A stretch of 64,000 nt of DNA from Hydrogenovibrio sp. SC-1 (GCF_002848135.1 NZ_PKGB01000009.1:1-64000); one strand, 5' to 3'. Shown: positions 45,504-53,482, counted from the first letter of the stretch. Translations and numbers: made by a program. The notes: generated by a model not told the origin, from the letters alone.

Positions 45504-46568
45504 TCAGTCGTTTGGTGTCACAATTGCATTTCGGCCTGAATTTTTGGCTTGATACAGCAGCTTGTCCGCTCGCTGGATGGCTTCTTTCAGGGGGGTATTT
45601 TGCATGACTTCAACGAGCCCAGCACTAAATTGGATAGGCTTATCTAGTGACTGTTGTGAATTTAAATAATCATTTAACTCATTGAGTTGGGCGTATGCAA
45701 GTTTCAAAGTGCTCGGGAATAAGACTAAAAACTCTTCACCGCCGTGTCGTGATACCATTTGCCCTTTATCGGCGGTGATTTTTGAGAGGCCTTGAGCATA
45801 GTCTCTTAAAATTTGGTCCCCCATTTCATGTCCATACTGATCATTGTAGGTTTTAAAATGGTCAATGTCTAAAATGGCTAAACACAGCTGCGGATGACGG
45901 TGTTGCGCTAAAGTGTATATTTTGGAAAAGGCTTGTCGATTATAGAGCTGTGTTAAAGAATCTCTTTCAGCTAACACCTTGAGCTGTTGCGCATATTCTT
46001 CCGCTTTTTGTTTTTCAAGTTGGTAGCGCTTGCTCATCATATTCATAATTAAAATACAGACCCAGATCGATAATACATAGGTAAACAAGTTATCTTGCAG
46101 TCTTGCGGTATCGTCAGGGTATTGATAAATCCACTGTTGGGTTATAGGCTCAATGAGAAGCAGAATCATCGGTATAATCGTTAATAGACTAAAAAAGACC
46201 ATTTTTACGCGTGGTTTTTCATGGAAAAGCGTTTGAATATAGGTTATGGCGATAAAGGAAAGAATCAAGCTTGGTCCGAGAGACCCTGCATTAAAATACC
46301 AGTTAAGTGGGATAATTAACACTACCGAAATAAGAATAAAGACCATTGCCATGCTATCAAACTGATTGTAAAAACGAGAGCGATACCAAATGAATAAATG
46401 GATGGGGGTGACGATGCCGATTAGAAAGTAACTAAAATTGCGATCACCTGTTTCAAACTGCAAATTGAATAGTCCGGCTGATAGGTACAAAATGACACCG
46501 CCCAGTAGAATCCCATGATGGGTATAGTGGAAAGGGTTGTCTTTATTGCCGAGTAGCCAGTGAAACAT
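45504..46568 (-). CDS. Membrane diguanylate cyclase (GGEEF)
   Basis: A 354-residue protein with six to seven membrane segments (1-~185), a short coiled linker (QLEKQKAEEYAQQLKVLAERD) and a GGDEF domain: DSLTQLYNRQAF, ILDIDHFKTYNDQYGHEMGD and intact RHGGEEFLVLF. Active c-di-GMP synthesis is expected. It lacks a clear RxxD inhibitory site. Inserted between nadC and ampD with a 29-bp gap to nadC, so it may be co-transcribed with nadC and the antiporter gene. Confidence 0.88.
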   Translation of the reverse strand: MFHWLLGNKDNPFHYTHHGILLGGVILYLSAGLFNLQFETGDRNFSYFLIGIVTPIHLFIWYRSRFYNQFDSMAMVFILISVVLIIPLNWYFNAGSLGPSLILSFIAITYIQTLFHEKPRVKMVFFSLLTIIPMILLLIEPITQQWIYQYPDDTARLQDNLFTYVLSIWVCILIMNMMSKRYQLEKQKAEEYAQQLKVLAERDSLTQLYNRQAFSKIYTLAQHRHPQLCLAILDIDHFKTYNDQYGHEMGDQILRDYAQGLSKITADKGQMVSRHGGEEFLVLFPSTLKLAYAQLNELNDYLNSQQSLDKPIQFSAGLVEVMQNTPLKEAIQRADKLLYQAKNSGRNAIVTPND

Positions 46569-46760
46569 GAGCAGGAGGTTGCCTCTTAGGTACGAATCAG
46601 TGATGAAATAACCAAAATAATAGAAACTTTCGTTATTATAGAAGATTCATAAAAATGATTTTGAGATGAATTGGTTAAACCCTTTTGTTTTTAACGAAAG
46701 TGCGCCCTCATTGAATCATTTTGGCTAATTAAATTGTTCTGAAATTAAAAAGTAGAGTTG

Positions 46761-47339
46761 ATGAATTCATTCCAACCGCAACTATTTACTGTCGATCTTA
46801 ACCATCATCTTTTTCAAGGGGTTCGGTATGTACCGAGTCCCAATCAGGATGAGCGCCCTAATGAACAGGACTTATCTCTCATTGTGATTCATGGCATTAG
46901 TTTGCCCCCCGGTCAATTTGGTGGCAAAGGGGTAGAGCAACTTTTTACCAATCAACTCGATGAAACGGAAGATTTTTATTATGCTGAGATCGCGCACTTA
47001 AAAGTATCGTCTCATCTTTATATTCAGCGATCGGGTGCATTGACGCAATTTGTGCCTTTTAATCAACGGGCTTGGCATGCCGGCGTGTCCTGTTTTGAAG
47101 GACGAGAAAGATGTAATGACTTTTCAATTGGCATCGAATTGGAAGGAACCGATACGACCCCTTATACTGCCAGCCAATATCAAACATTAAAGCAAGTCAT
47201 TGAGGGATTGTTAAACGCTTATCCGAGTTTATCAAAGCGGCCGATTGTTGGGCATTGTGATATCGCGCCTCAACGTAAGACCGATCCAGGGCCTTACTTT
47301 GTATGGCAGGCTATTGATTCGACTTTTCAAAAAACGTAA
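46761..47339 (+). CDS. ampD: 1,6-anhydro-N-acetylmuramyl-L-alanine amidase AmpD
   Basis: Cytosolic zinc amidase that removes the stem peptide from recycled anhydro-muropeptides. About 192 residues: YVPSPNQDERP, IVIHGISLPPGQFGG with the first zinc histidine, AQFVPF-like TQFVPFNQRAWHAGVS, FSIGIELEGTD and VGHCDIAPQRKTDPGPYF with the remaining zinc ligands and catalytic lysine. ATG 46761 is preferred to the TTG three bases earlier. No signal peptide, as in AmpD and unlike AmiD. No ampE follows. Confidence 0.93.
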   Translation: MNSFQPQLFTVDLNHHLFQGVRYVPSPNQDERPNEQDLSLIVIHGISLPPGQFGGKGVEQLFTNQLDETEDFYYAEIAHLKVSSHLYIQRSGALTQFVPFNQRAWHAGVSCFEGRERCNDFSIGIELEGTDTTPYTASQYQTLKQVIEGLLNAYPSLSKRPIVGHCDIAPQRKTDPGPYFVWQAIDSTFQKT

Positions 47340-47373
47340 AGCGATAACGAAACAGCGAGGGACGGGGTTCTCT

Positions 47374-47598
47374 TTAAGCAATCCAGCCTACCTTTTTTGA
47401 GGAGGATTTTCCTTGGTTGGGTTTAGGTGTGAACTTTAAACAGGGTTGGCCCGAGCTCTCTAAAACCACAGCACTCGGCATCTGCTTGGTTTTAAAACCA
47501 AATGCTTTACATCCTCTTGGCTGTCTTTCATCCCAAGTGATGAAAAAATATCGGCACTTGAAGCAGTCAATGGGTTGAGGGGAATTAGTTTTACTCAT
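47374..47598 (-). CDS. Small four-cysteine protein, unknown
   Basis: A 74-residue protein with C12-x2-C15 (DCFKCRYFFITWD), then Cys in PRGCKAFGFK and GQPCLKFTP, which together could bind zinc. Similar short proteins occur in many bacteria, sometimes mislabelled as uracil-DNA glycosylase. The C-terminus is basic and serine-rich (KPNQGKSSSKKVG). Function unknown. It lies between convergent ampD and divergent flavodoxin genes. Confidence 0.68.
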   Translation of the reverse strand: MSKTNSPQPIDCFKCRYFFITWDERQPRGCKAFGFKTKQMPSAVVLESSGQPCLKFTPKPNQGKSSSKKVGWIA

Positions 47599-47636
47599 TA
47601 GGCTCGATAAAATTTTTTATGGATTAAATATAATTA

Positions 47637-47651
47637 AATCATGATATGATT
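47637..47651. promoter_or_regulatory. Palindromic site upstream of flavodoxin gene
   Basis: AATCAT (47637-47642) and ATGATT (47646-47651) are inverted around GAT in AT-rich DNA, about 110 bp before the fldA start. It has the size of a dimeric repressor site but does not match a Fur box well. No regulator can be named. Confidence 0.35.
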
Positions 47652-47759
47652 CGCACAAAATCAATACAGATTGCAACTGGAGATTACCAGCGGTTTTTCG
47701 TATACTTTGTAACCGAGTTTATTTTACAAGAAAACATCACATACTATAAAGGGTAAAGC

Positions 47760-48275
47760 ATGAGTCAAGTTGGATTATTCTACGGCACTGACACGGGCAA
47801 CACTGAACGCGTAGCAGATATGATTAAAGATAAGATCGGCAGTGATCTGGTTGATGTTTATGATATTGCCACCGCAAGCCCAGATGATTTTGCAAAGTAT
47901 GACAAGATCATTTTAGGTCAACCGACTTGGTATTATGGCGAGTTACAGAGTAGTTGGGATGACTTTTGGGATGAGTTTAAAGAAATCGATTTTACTGGAA
48001 AAACCTTCGCCTGTTTTGGGTTAGGGGATCAAGCTGATTACGCCGAGTATTTCCTAGATGCAATGGGCATGATGCATGATATTGCATTGGAAAATGGTGG
48101 GATTCCAGCGGGTTATTGGCCAACGGATGGCTTTGAATTTGATGAATCTAAAGCCATTACCGAAGATAGCGAATTTTTTGTTGGGCTTGCTATTGATGAA
48201 GACCAACAGCCTGAAATGACCGCCGAGCGTGTTGATACTTGGGTTGATCAGATCAAAGAAGAAATGGAATTATAA
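47760..48275 (+). CDS. fldA: Long-chain flavodoxin
   Basis: FMN electron carrier of 171 residues. The phosphate loop YGTDTGNTERVAD (about 9-21), the first FMN aromatic in PTWYYGELQSSWDDF and second in GLGDQADYAEYF are clear, and the ~20-residue insertion marks the long-chain class. Start ATG follows AAGGGTAAAGC. It is likely to replace ferredoxin or feed flavodoxin-dependent enzymes when iron is short; an iron-responsive promoter was looked for but not proven. A perfect palindromic terminator follows 36 bp after the stop. Confidence 0.94.
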   Translation: MSQVGLFYGTDTGNTERVADMIKDKIGSDLVDVYDIATASPDDFAKYDKIILGQPTWYYGELQSSWDDFWDEFKEIDFTGKTFACFGLGDQADYAEYFLDAMGMMHDIALENGGIPAGYWPTDGFEFDESKAITEDSEFFVGLAIDEDQQPEMTAERVDTWVDQIKEEMEL

Positions 48276-48311
48276 GAACTTTAGAGTATATAAATCCAAA
48301 CAAACACTCTT

Positions 48312-48340
48312 AAAACCACCCAGGCCTGGGTGGTTTTTTT
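48312..48340. terminator. 26-bp perfect palindrome, bidirectional terminator with CAGGCCTG core
   Basis: Bases 48312-48337 form an uninterrupted palindrome centred between 48324 and 48325, with four A at the left and seven T at the right. It sits between convergent fldA and the distal glycosyltransferase gene and can stop both. Confidence 0.92.
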
Positions 48341-48348
48341 ATTGCTGG

Positions 48349-49509
48349 CTATCCTTGATTGATGCTTGATTGATGTTTTTGGCAAAACTGCTGAAAGGAA
48401 TGAGCAATATCATAATTTTCGATATGAGGCCGACTGTTAGATTGCCATAGCCGCAAAATATTTTGATCGGTTAAGACATTATATAAAGTCTGCTGCCAGA
48501 CGTTTTGCTCATTCGCTTTTAAAATACAGCCCGTTTCGTTGTGTTTGATTAGGCTCTGAGGGCCACCAATATCTGATACTATGCAGCCCAGTCCGCTGGC
48601 CTGTGCTTCCATAATGACTTGTCCTAAAGTATCCGTTATCGACGGAAACACAAAAATATCGGATGATGCATAGAGCTTTGATAAAGCTTGACCTTGTATC
48701 GGTCCTAGAAAATGCACATGGTGATCTTGAGACTGATTTGCGAGTTTTCGAAATCTTCCCTCACCAACTAAAATCAAATCTGCTTCCAGCATAGGGTGAG
48801 CTTGCATTAGTGCTTGCCAGGTTTTGAGTAAGAAGGGGATGTTTTTTTCAACATTTATACGCCCGACATATAACACCTTAAGACGTTTTTCAGACAAATT
48901 AAATTGGTTCCAAATGGCATTGGATTGATGTTTTGGGTTGAAACGCTCTAAGTTAGTTCCTGGTCGCAGGGTTGAAATTTGATTTGTTTTCAGTTGAATG
49001 TCAGTTTCCATGATGGGTAAGTAGGCATCAGAACGCGAAAAAACATGCTCAAATGGTCTGTAAAATTTCGCCATTATTTTGTCGGTTTGTTTTTTTAACC
49101 AGTTCGAATGGGTGAGATCCAGTATATAGGCTGGGAAGTCGGTATGATAAGTGCCAACCACTGGGATTTTAAGTTTCTCTGCCTCTTTCTTGGCTATCCA
49201 TCCCAAGGGGCCAGGGGTTGAAATGTGCACTTTATCAGGTTGATGCTGCAGTAAAAGTTGGGTAATCGCCTTGCGGCTGGGCCAGACGATATCCAATTCT
49301 TGATAAAAGGGCATCGCCACTCTAAATCTCAGTGGTAAGTTATGAATATAAGACTTATCGGGAATGGGTTTTTGGGTGGCAGTGATGATTTGTAAATCAA
49401 AATGCTCTGACGCCTGACTGTTATAATGAGCCTGTTCGCCCATATCTTGAATAAATCTAGAAACACCATTTAAATCGCCGAGCGTATCAGTAAATAAGCA
49501 AACTTTCAT
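48349..49509 (-). CDS. GT4-family glycosyltransferase (distal gene of the pair)
   Basis: A 386-residue GT-B enzyme. Visible features are MKVCLFTDTLGDLNGVSRF at the N-terminus, VHISTPGPLGWIA and GTYHTDFPAYI. The C-terminal donor domain has LYVGRINVEKNIPFLL, LILVGEGRFR, FLGP, and SITDTLGQVIMEAQASGLGCI in place of the usual E-x7-E motif. ATG 49509 is chosen from domain start; ATG 49521 is possible. Acceptor is unknown; position beside a PlcP-like phosphoesterase gene, UDP-glucose dehydrogenase and DgkA suggests a lipid acceptor such as diacylglycerol. A palindromic terminator separates it from its partner, so expression may be lower. Confidence 0.82.
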   Translation of the reverse strand: MKVCLFTDTLGDLNGVSRFIQDMGEQAHYNSQASEHFDLQIITATQKPIPDKSYIHNLPLRFRVAMPFYQELDIVWPSRKAITQLLLQHQPDKVHISTPGPLGWIAKKEAEKLKIPVVGTYHTDFPAYILDLTHSNWLKKQTDKIMAKFYRPFEHVFSRSDAYLPIMETDIQLKTNQISTLRPGTNLERFNPKHQSNAIWNQFNLSEKRLKVLYVGRINVEKNIPFLLKTWQALMQAHPMLEADLILVGEGRFRKLANQSQDHHVHFLGPIQGQALSKLYASSDIFVFPSITDTLGQVIMEAQASGLGCIVSDIGGPQSLIKHNETGCILKANEQNVWQQTLYNVLTDQNILRLWQSNSRPHIENYDIAHSFQQFCQKHQSSINQG

Positions 49510-49585
49510 GATCGTTATCATCCATCGATTATTGTTGAAAAGATACAGGGCGAATGATGGGTTGCCTATGGAGACTTTTTGACGG

Positions 49586-49605
49586 AAAAAAGACCAGGCC
49601 TGGTC
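49586..49605 (-). terminator. CAGGCCTG palindrome as terminator between two glycosyltransferase genes
   Basis: GACCAGGCCTGGTC (49592-49605) is followed on the minus strand by six T (49591-49586). It lies right after the stop of the proximal glycosyltransferase gene and 77 bp before the start of the distal one. Confidence 0.75.
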
Positions 49606-49610
49606 ATTCA

Positions 49611-50657
49611 TTAATCCTGTTTAAAATATGTTGGGTCAATTACGGCAAGGTGACTTAAAAATTGTTTGGTTGCACCTTGCCAAGTATAGGTTGGAATGGA
49701 TTCAGCAATCTTTTTGGGGTGTGTTTTCAGTTCAAGCGCTTGCTGAATGGCGATGGCTAAATCTTCATTTAAATAGCCATTCACACCCGGGGTAACGATA
49801 TCTTTGGGTCCCGTCACCGGAAAGGCTGCGACGGGGGTGCCACATGCAATGGCCTCTAAATTTACAACGCCAAAAGTATCTGTTAGCGATGGAAAAACAA
49901 ATACATCTGCACTAGCGTAATAACTTGCCAACTCTGCACCTGACTTGGGTCCAACAAAATCAACATCGGGATAAGCTTTTTCTAGCGTTGCCAGATCTGG
50001 TCCTCTTCCAACCACCACTTTTTGTCCAACGAGGTTTAAGTCCAAAAAACTGAGGAGATTTTTTTCCGGCGCAATGCGACCCACATATAAGTAGATGGGT
50101 GTTTTATAGCCTAAGTCCGTTCTTGCTTGCGGATTGAAAATATTGGTGTCTACACCTCGGCTCATCAAAACCATTTTTGGAAATCCTTGCGATTTTAATT
50201 CATTCAGCACACTGGGTGCAGGCACCAGTGTCCGTTCCGAATGACCGTGAAATCGTCGCAAAATGGCATAAATCCAACTCTTAGGAATGGGAAAACGCGC
50301 ATGAATGTATTCTGGATATTTAGTGTGGTAAGCCGAGGTAAAAGGCAAATGGTGTTTTATTGCAACGCGCCTTGCTTTCCAGCCTAAAGCGCCTTCAGTC
50401 GCAATATGAATGGCATGGGGTTGAAATTGTAATATTCGTTTTTCTAATCCCTTGCTTCGCCATACGAAAGGGATTTCAGGATAGGTCGGTAGAGGCAGGT
50501 GCTGATAATTATTCGGCTCAATCACATCCACTTCAATTTGTTGGCTTTGTAAGTGATTAACCAATTGTGACAGGGTCGTGACAACCCCATTGACCTGTGG
50601 TTTCCAAGCATCGGTCACCAAGGTAATCCGTTGAATGGGTAGCTGACGGTCCTGCAT
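49611..50657 (-). CDS. GT4-family glycosyltransferase, Agt-like (proximal gene of the pair)
   Basis: A 348-residue GT-B enzyme: ITLVTDAWKPQVNGVVTTLSQLV, HIATEGALGWKARR, SAYHTKYPEYI, then LYVGRIAPEKNLLSF, VVVGRGPDLATLE, FVGPKSGAELASYYASADVF and SLTDTFGVVNLEAIACGTPV with AAFPVTGPKDIV. The last segments are typical of transferases encoded beside PlcP-type phosphoesterases, which glycosylate diacylglycerol with glucose or glucuronate. Acceptor and sugar are inferred from neighbours. It is divergent from the phosphoesterase gene, sharing a 180-bp promoter region with Pho-box-like repeats. Confidence 0.84.
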   Translation of the reverse strand: MQDRQLPIQRITLVTDAWKPQVNGVVTTLSQLVNHLQSQQIEVDVIEPNNYQHLPLPTYPEIPFVWRSKGLEKRILQFQPHAIHIATEGALGWKARRVAIKHHLPFTSAYHTKYPEYIHARFPIPKSWIYAILRRFHGHSERTLVPAPSVLNELKSQGFPKMVLMSRGVDTNIFNPQARTDLGYKTPIYLYVGRIAPEKNLLSFLDLNLVGQKVVVGRGPDLATLEKAYPDVDFVGPKSGAELASYYASADVFVFPSLTDTFGVVNLEAIACGTPVAAFPVTGPKDIVTPGVNGYLNEDLAIAIQQALELKTHPKKIAESIPTYTWQGATKQFLSHLAVIDPTYFKQD

Positions 50658-50748
50658 TTGAGCTTCCTTAAATTCGAATTTGTAACTTCAACCTTAAATG
50701 TTATTTATGAAAATAATATGAATGTCTTATTAATATTCTTTTTAGAAT

Positions 50749-50777
50749 CAGTCATTTAATTGTCAATAAAGCGTCAT
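50749..50777 (+). promoter_or_regulatory. Tandem Pho-box-like repeats
   Basis: Three 7-mers, CAGTCAT (50749-50755), TTGTCAA (50760-50766) and GCGTCAT (50771-50777), occur at exact 11-bp spacing with AT-rich 4-bp spacers TTAA and TAAA. The PhoB box has CTGTCAT units at this same spacing; matches are 6/7, 5/7 and 5/7. It lies between the divergent glycosyltransferase and PlcP-like genes. A TAAACT at 50799-50804 could be the -10 of the plus-strand promoter. Confidence 0.6.
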
Positions 50778-50839
50778 TTAGTCGGCGTTTCTGATCGCTA
50801 AACTGGGTCAAATTTTTGATAAATGACTGGATGATCCGG

Positions 50840-51676
50840 ATGAAAGACACCCCTTTAGCCTTGATGCCTGACTGGATGGAAAACATTGAAGCAGATGACT
50901 TGATTGTTGCCGAGAACAACCACCAATTTAGTGATTACCGCAGTATTTTTATATCCGATGTGCATCTGGGTTCAAAAGGGGCTAAGGCTGACTTTCTCTC
51001 CGAATTCTTGAAATATAACCGATGTGAAAAATTGTATTTAGTAGGCGATATTATTGATGGATGGCGTTTACGAAAACGTATCTTTTGGCCGCAAGCCCAT
51101 ACCAATGTGATTCGACGTATTCTGACAAAAGCGAAGCGTGGCACAGATGTCATCTTTGTTACCGGCAATCATGATGATTTTCTTAGGCGCTATTCTGGCG
51201 TGGATTTTGGCAATATTAAACTCACGGACGAAGCGGTTCATACCTGCACCAACGGTGAAAAATTATTAGTGGTCCACGGCGATAAGTATGACGGTGTGAT
51301 TCAAACTCAAAAATGGTTGGCAGTGCTGGGCGATTGGGGATATGAGTCACTGGTAGTGGCCAACCGATACTTCAATCGCATTCGTCATAAGTTCGGGATG
51401 GGCTACTGGTCATTATCTGCTTATATCAAACAAAAGGTCAAATCAGCAGTTTCGTTTATTTCAGCTTATGAAGAGGCCGTGGTGGGTGATTGTCATAAAA
51501 AAGGCTACAAAGGGGTGGTCTGTGGTCATATTCACCATCCTGAGATTCGCGAAATTAACGGCATAGATTATTTTAATTGTGGTGACTGGGTAGAGTCTTG
51601 TACCGCCATTGTTGAAACACAATCGGGAGAAATGAAGTTGCTGCGTTGGGTGGAAATCAATCATGACAATCAATAA
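50840..51676 (+). CDS. PlcP-like metallophosphoesterase (LpxH-superfamily)
   Basis: About 278 residues with the calcineurin-type metal motifs: IFISDVHLGSKGAKADF, LYLVGDIIDGWRL, VTGNHDDF, VVHGDKYD and VCGHIHHPE, with the closing FNCGDWVESCTA. Sequence databases usually label this group UDP-2,3-diacylglucosamine hydrolase. The DIIDGWRLRK-FWPQAH, YWSLSAYIKQKVK and GDWVESCT pieces match the PlcP branch, which removes headgroups from phospholipids to give diacylglycerol during phosphate limitation. Start codon is uncertain: ATG 50840, ATG 50831 or TTG 50816. It is followed 44 bp later by ugd. Confidence 0.82.
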   Translation: MKDTPLALMPDWMENIEADDLIVAENNHQFSDYRSIFISDVHLGSKGAKADFLSEFLKYNRCEKLYLVGDIIDGWRLRKRIFWPQAHTNVIRRILTKAKRGTDVIFVTGNHDDFLRRYSGVDFGNIKLTDEAVHTCTNGEKLLVVHGDKYDGVIQTQKWLAVLGDWGYESLVVANRYFNRIRHKFGMGYWSLSAYIKQKVKSAVSFISAYEEAVVGDCHKKGYKGVVCGHIHHPEIREINGIDYFNCGDWVESCTAIVETQSGEMKLLRWVEINHDNQ

Positions 51677-51720
51677 ACGATTTTTGTTTTGAAGCAAGCC
51701 GTTGAGGTGGGGAGAATAGA

Positions 51721-53052
51721 GTGAAAATCAGTGTTTTTGGTACAGGATATGTTGGCTTAGTCACTGGCGCCTGCCTATCAGAGGTTGGTCATGACGTAAT
51801 TTGTGTTGATCATAATTCCGATATTATTGCGCAATTGACACAGGGAAAAATTCCGATTTGGGAACCTGGGTTAGAGTCTATCGTGCAGCGAAATCATCAA
51901 GTTGGGAATTTAACTTTTACCACTGATGCTCGACAAGCCGTTGAGCAAACCGATGTGATTTTTATTGCAGTTGGTACGCCCCCGGGTGAAGATGGTTCTG
52001 CCGACTTACAGCAGGTATTGGCGGTATCAAAAGAAATAGCACTGGCAATGAATGGTCCTAAACTGTTAATTAACAAGTCGACGGTTCCGGTTGGTACAGC
52101 CCCAAAAGTGCAAGAGACGGTGACGGCTCATCTGGAGATGTCTTACTCGTTCAGCGTGGTTTCAAATCCAGAGTTTTTGAAAGAAGGATCGGCGGTGACT
52201 GATTTTATGAAACCGGATCGGATTATTGTCGGGGTTGATAATGACGCTGCGAGAGAAACACTAAAGCAGCTTTATGCGCCCTTTAATCGTAATCATGATC
52301 GAATGGTGTTTATGGATGTTCCTTCGGCGGAATTGACAAAGTATGCCGCTAATACGTTACTGGCAACCAAAATATCGTTTATGAATGAGCTGGCAAACCT
52401 AGCTGAAGATTTAGGTGCAGATATTGAATCGGTTCGTCAAGGCATTGGTTCTGACCCTAGAATTGGTTACCACTTTATTTATCCCGGCTGTGGTTATGGC
52501 GGTTCTTGTTTTCCAAAAGATGTTAAGGCTTTAATTCATATCGGCCAATCTCAAGGCCATGCCATGGATATTTTAAACTCGGTTGAAGCGGTCAATAAAC
52601 AACAGAAGGATCGATTATTCAATAAGTTAGCGAGGCACTATGGTAGCGAATCCAATTTAAAAGGCCTTAAATTCGCCGTTTGGGGGCTTACTTTTAAGCC
52701 TAATACCGATGACCTGCGAGAAGCGCCCAGTTTGAATTTAATACAGGACTTACTGAGGGTTGGTGCTCGAGTTCAAGTTTTTGATCCAGTTGCAATGGAT
52801 GAAGCTAAGCAGTTATTTAACGGGATTAACGGTATTGATTTTTGTCAAGATAAGTACGCTGCGTTGAATGATGCGGATGCTTTAATCTTGGTTACGGAGT
52901 GGCGGAGTTTTCAAGCTCCAGACTTTGTTGAAATGGAAGAGCGGTTGACAAAAAAAACGTTGTTTGATGGACGTAATCAGTATGATCCTCATTGGATGAA
53001 AGAACAGGGCTGGCATTATGAAGGCATCGGTCGTGGAGTTATTGGAAAATGA
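51721..53052 (+). CDS. ugd: UDP-glucose 6-dehydrogenase
   Basis: Oxidises UDP-glucose to UDP-glucuronate using two NAD+. The 443-residue enzyme has FGTGYVGLVTGACLSEVGH at the N-terminus, NPEFLKEGSAV, the helix ELTKYAANTLLATKISFMNE, the catalytic cysteine in YGGSCFPKDV and WGLTFKPNTDDLREAPS. GTG start with GGGGAGA upstream. No capsule genes adjoin it; it lies between the phosphoesterase gene and dgkA and overlaps dgkA by four bases. UDP-glucuronate would be the sugar donor for glucuronosyl-diacylglycerol by the nearby transferases (inference). Confidence 0.95.
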   Translation: MKISVFGTGYVGLVTGACLSEVGHDVICVDHNSDIIAQLTQGKIPIWEPGLESIVQRNHQVGNLTFTTDARQAVEQTDVIFIAVGTPPGEDGSADLQQVLAVSKEIALAMNGPKLLINKSTVPVGTAPKVQETVTAHLEMSYSFSVVSNPEFLKEGSAVTDFMKPDRIIVGVDNDAARETLKQLYAPFNRNHDRMVFMDVPSAELTKYAANTLLATKISFMNELANLAEDLGADIESVRQGIGSDPRIGYHFIYPGCGYGGSCFPKDVKALIHIGQSQGHAMDILNSVEAVNKQQKDRLFNKLARHYGSESNLKGLKFAVWGLTFKPNTDDLREAPSLNLIQDLLRVGARVQVFDPVAMDEAKQLFNGINGIDFCQDKYAALNDADALILVTEWRSFQAPDFVEMEERLTKKTLFDGRNQYDPHWMKEQGWHYEGIGRGVIGK

Positions 53053-53429
53053 AACCAGGGCATCGTGGATTTGTCAGAATTTTTAAAGCTGCTGGCTACT
53101 CATGGAAGGGGATAAAAGCCTGTTATCAAAATGAGTCCGCATTTCGTCAAGAACTGGGGTTGTTACTAGTTCTCAGTCCATTAGCGATGTGGTTGTCCAA
53201 TAATGCGGTGGAGTTTATTTTACTAATTGGTTCGGTCGTGATGCTATTGGTGGTCGAGTTGCTCAATACTGCCATAGAAATGGTAGTGGATAGACAAGGC
53301 GAGGAGTGGCACGAACTATCTGGATTGGCGAAGGATCTGGGATCGGCAGCGGTGTTTGTGATGTTGGGATTATGTGTGTTGGTGTGGGGGGCTTTAATTA
53401 TTTCCTATTTAGATTTAAGCCCATTTTGA
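53049..53429 (+). CDS. dgkA: Diacylglycerol kinase (prokaryotic DgkA)
   Basis: Small integral-membrane kinase phosphorylating diacylglycerol to phosphatidate with ATP. The 126-residue protein has the N-terminal amphipathic region, ACYQNESAFRQELGLLLVL, the core VVELLNTAIEMVVDR (with the catalytic glutamate) and AKDLGSAAVFVML, and three membrane helices. ATGA overlap with ugd shows tight coupling. In this locus it can return diacylglycerol made by the PlcP-like enzyme to phospholipid synthesis. A palindromic terminator follows 26 bp later. Confidence 0.93.
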   Translation: MKPGHRGFVRIFKAAGYSWKGIKACYQNESAFRQELGLLLVLSPLAMWLSNNAVEFILLIGSVVMLLVVELLNTAIEMVVDRQGEEWHELSGLAKDLGSAAVFVMLGLCVLVWGALIISYLDLSPF

Positions 53430-53454
53430 ACTACGTGTATTTGATTTGAAGCGT

Positions 53455-53482
53455 AAAAATCAACCAGGCCTGGGGGATTTTT
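53455..53482 (+). terminator. Terminator of the plcP-like/ugd/dgkA transcript with CAGGCCTG core
   Basis: A 28-base near-palindrome centred between 53468 and 53469: AAAAATC on the left pairs with GATTTTT on the right, with two A-G mismatches at 53462-53463 against 53474-53475. The core copy is 53465-53472. Confidence 0.8.
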
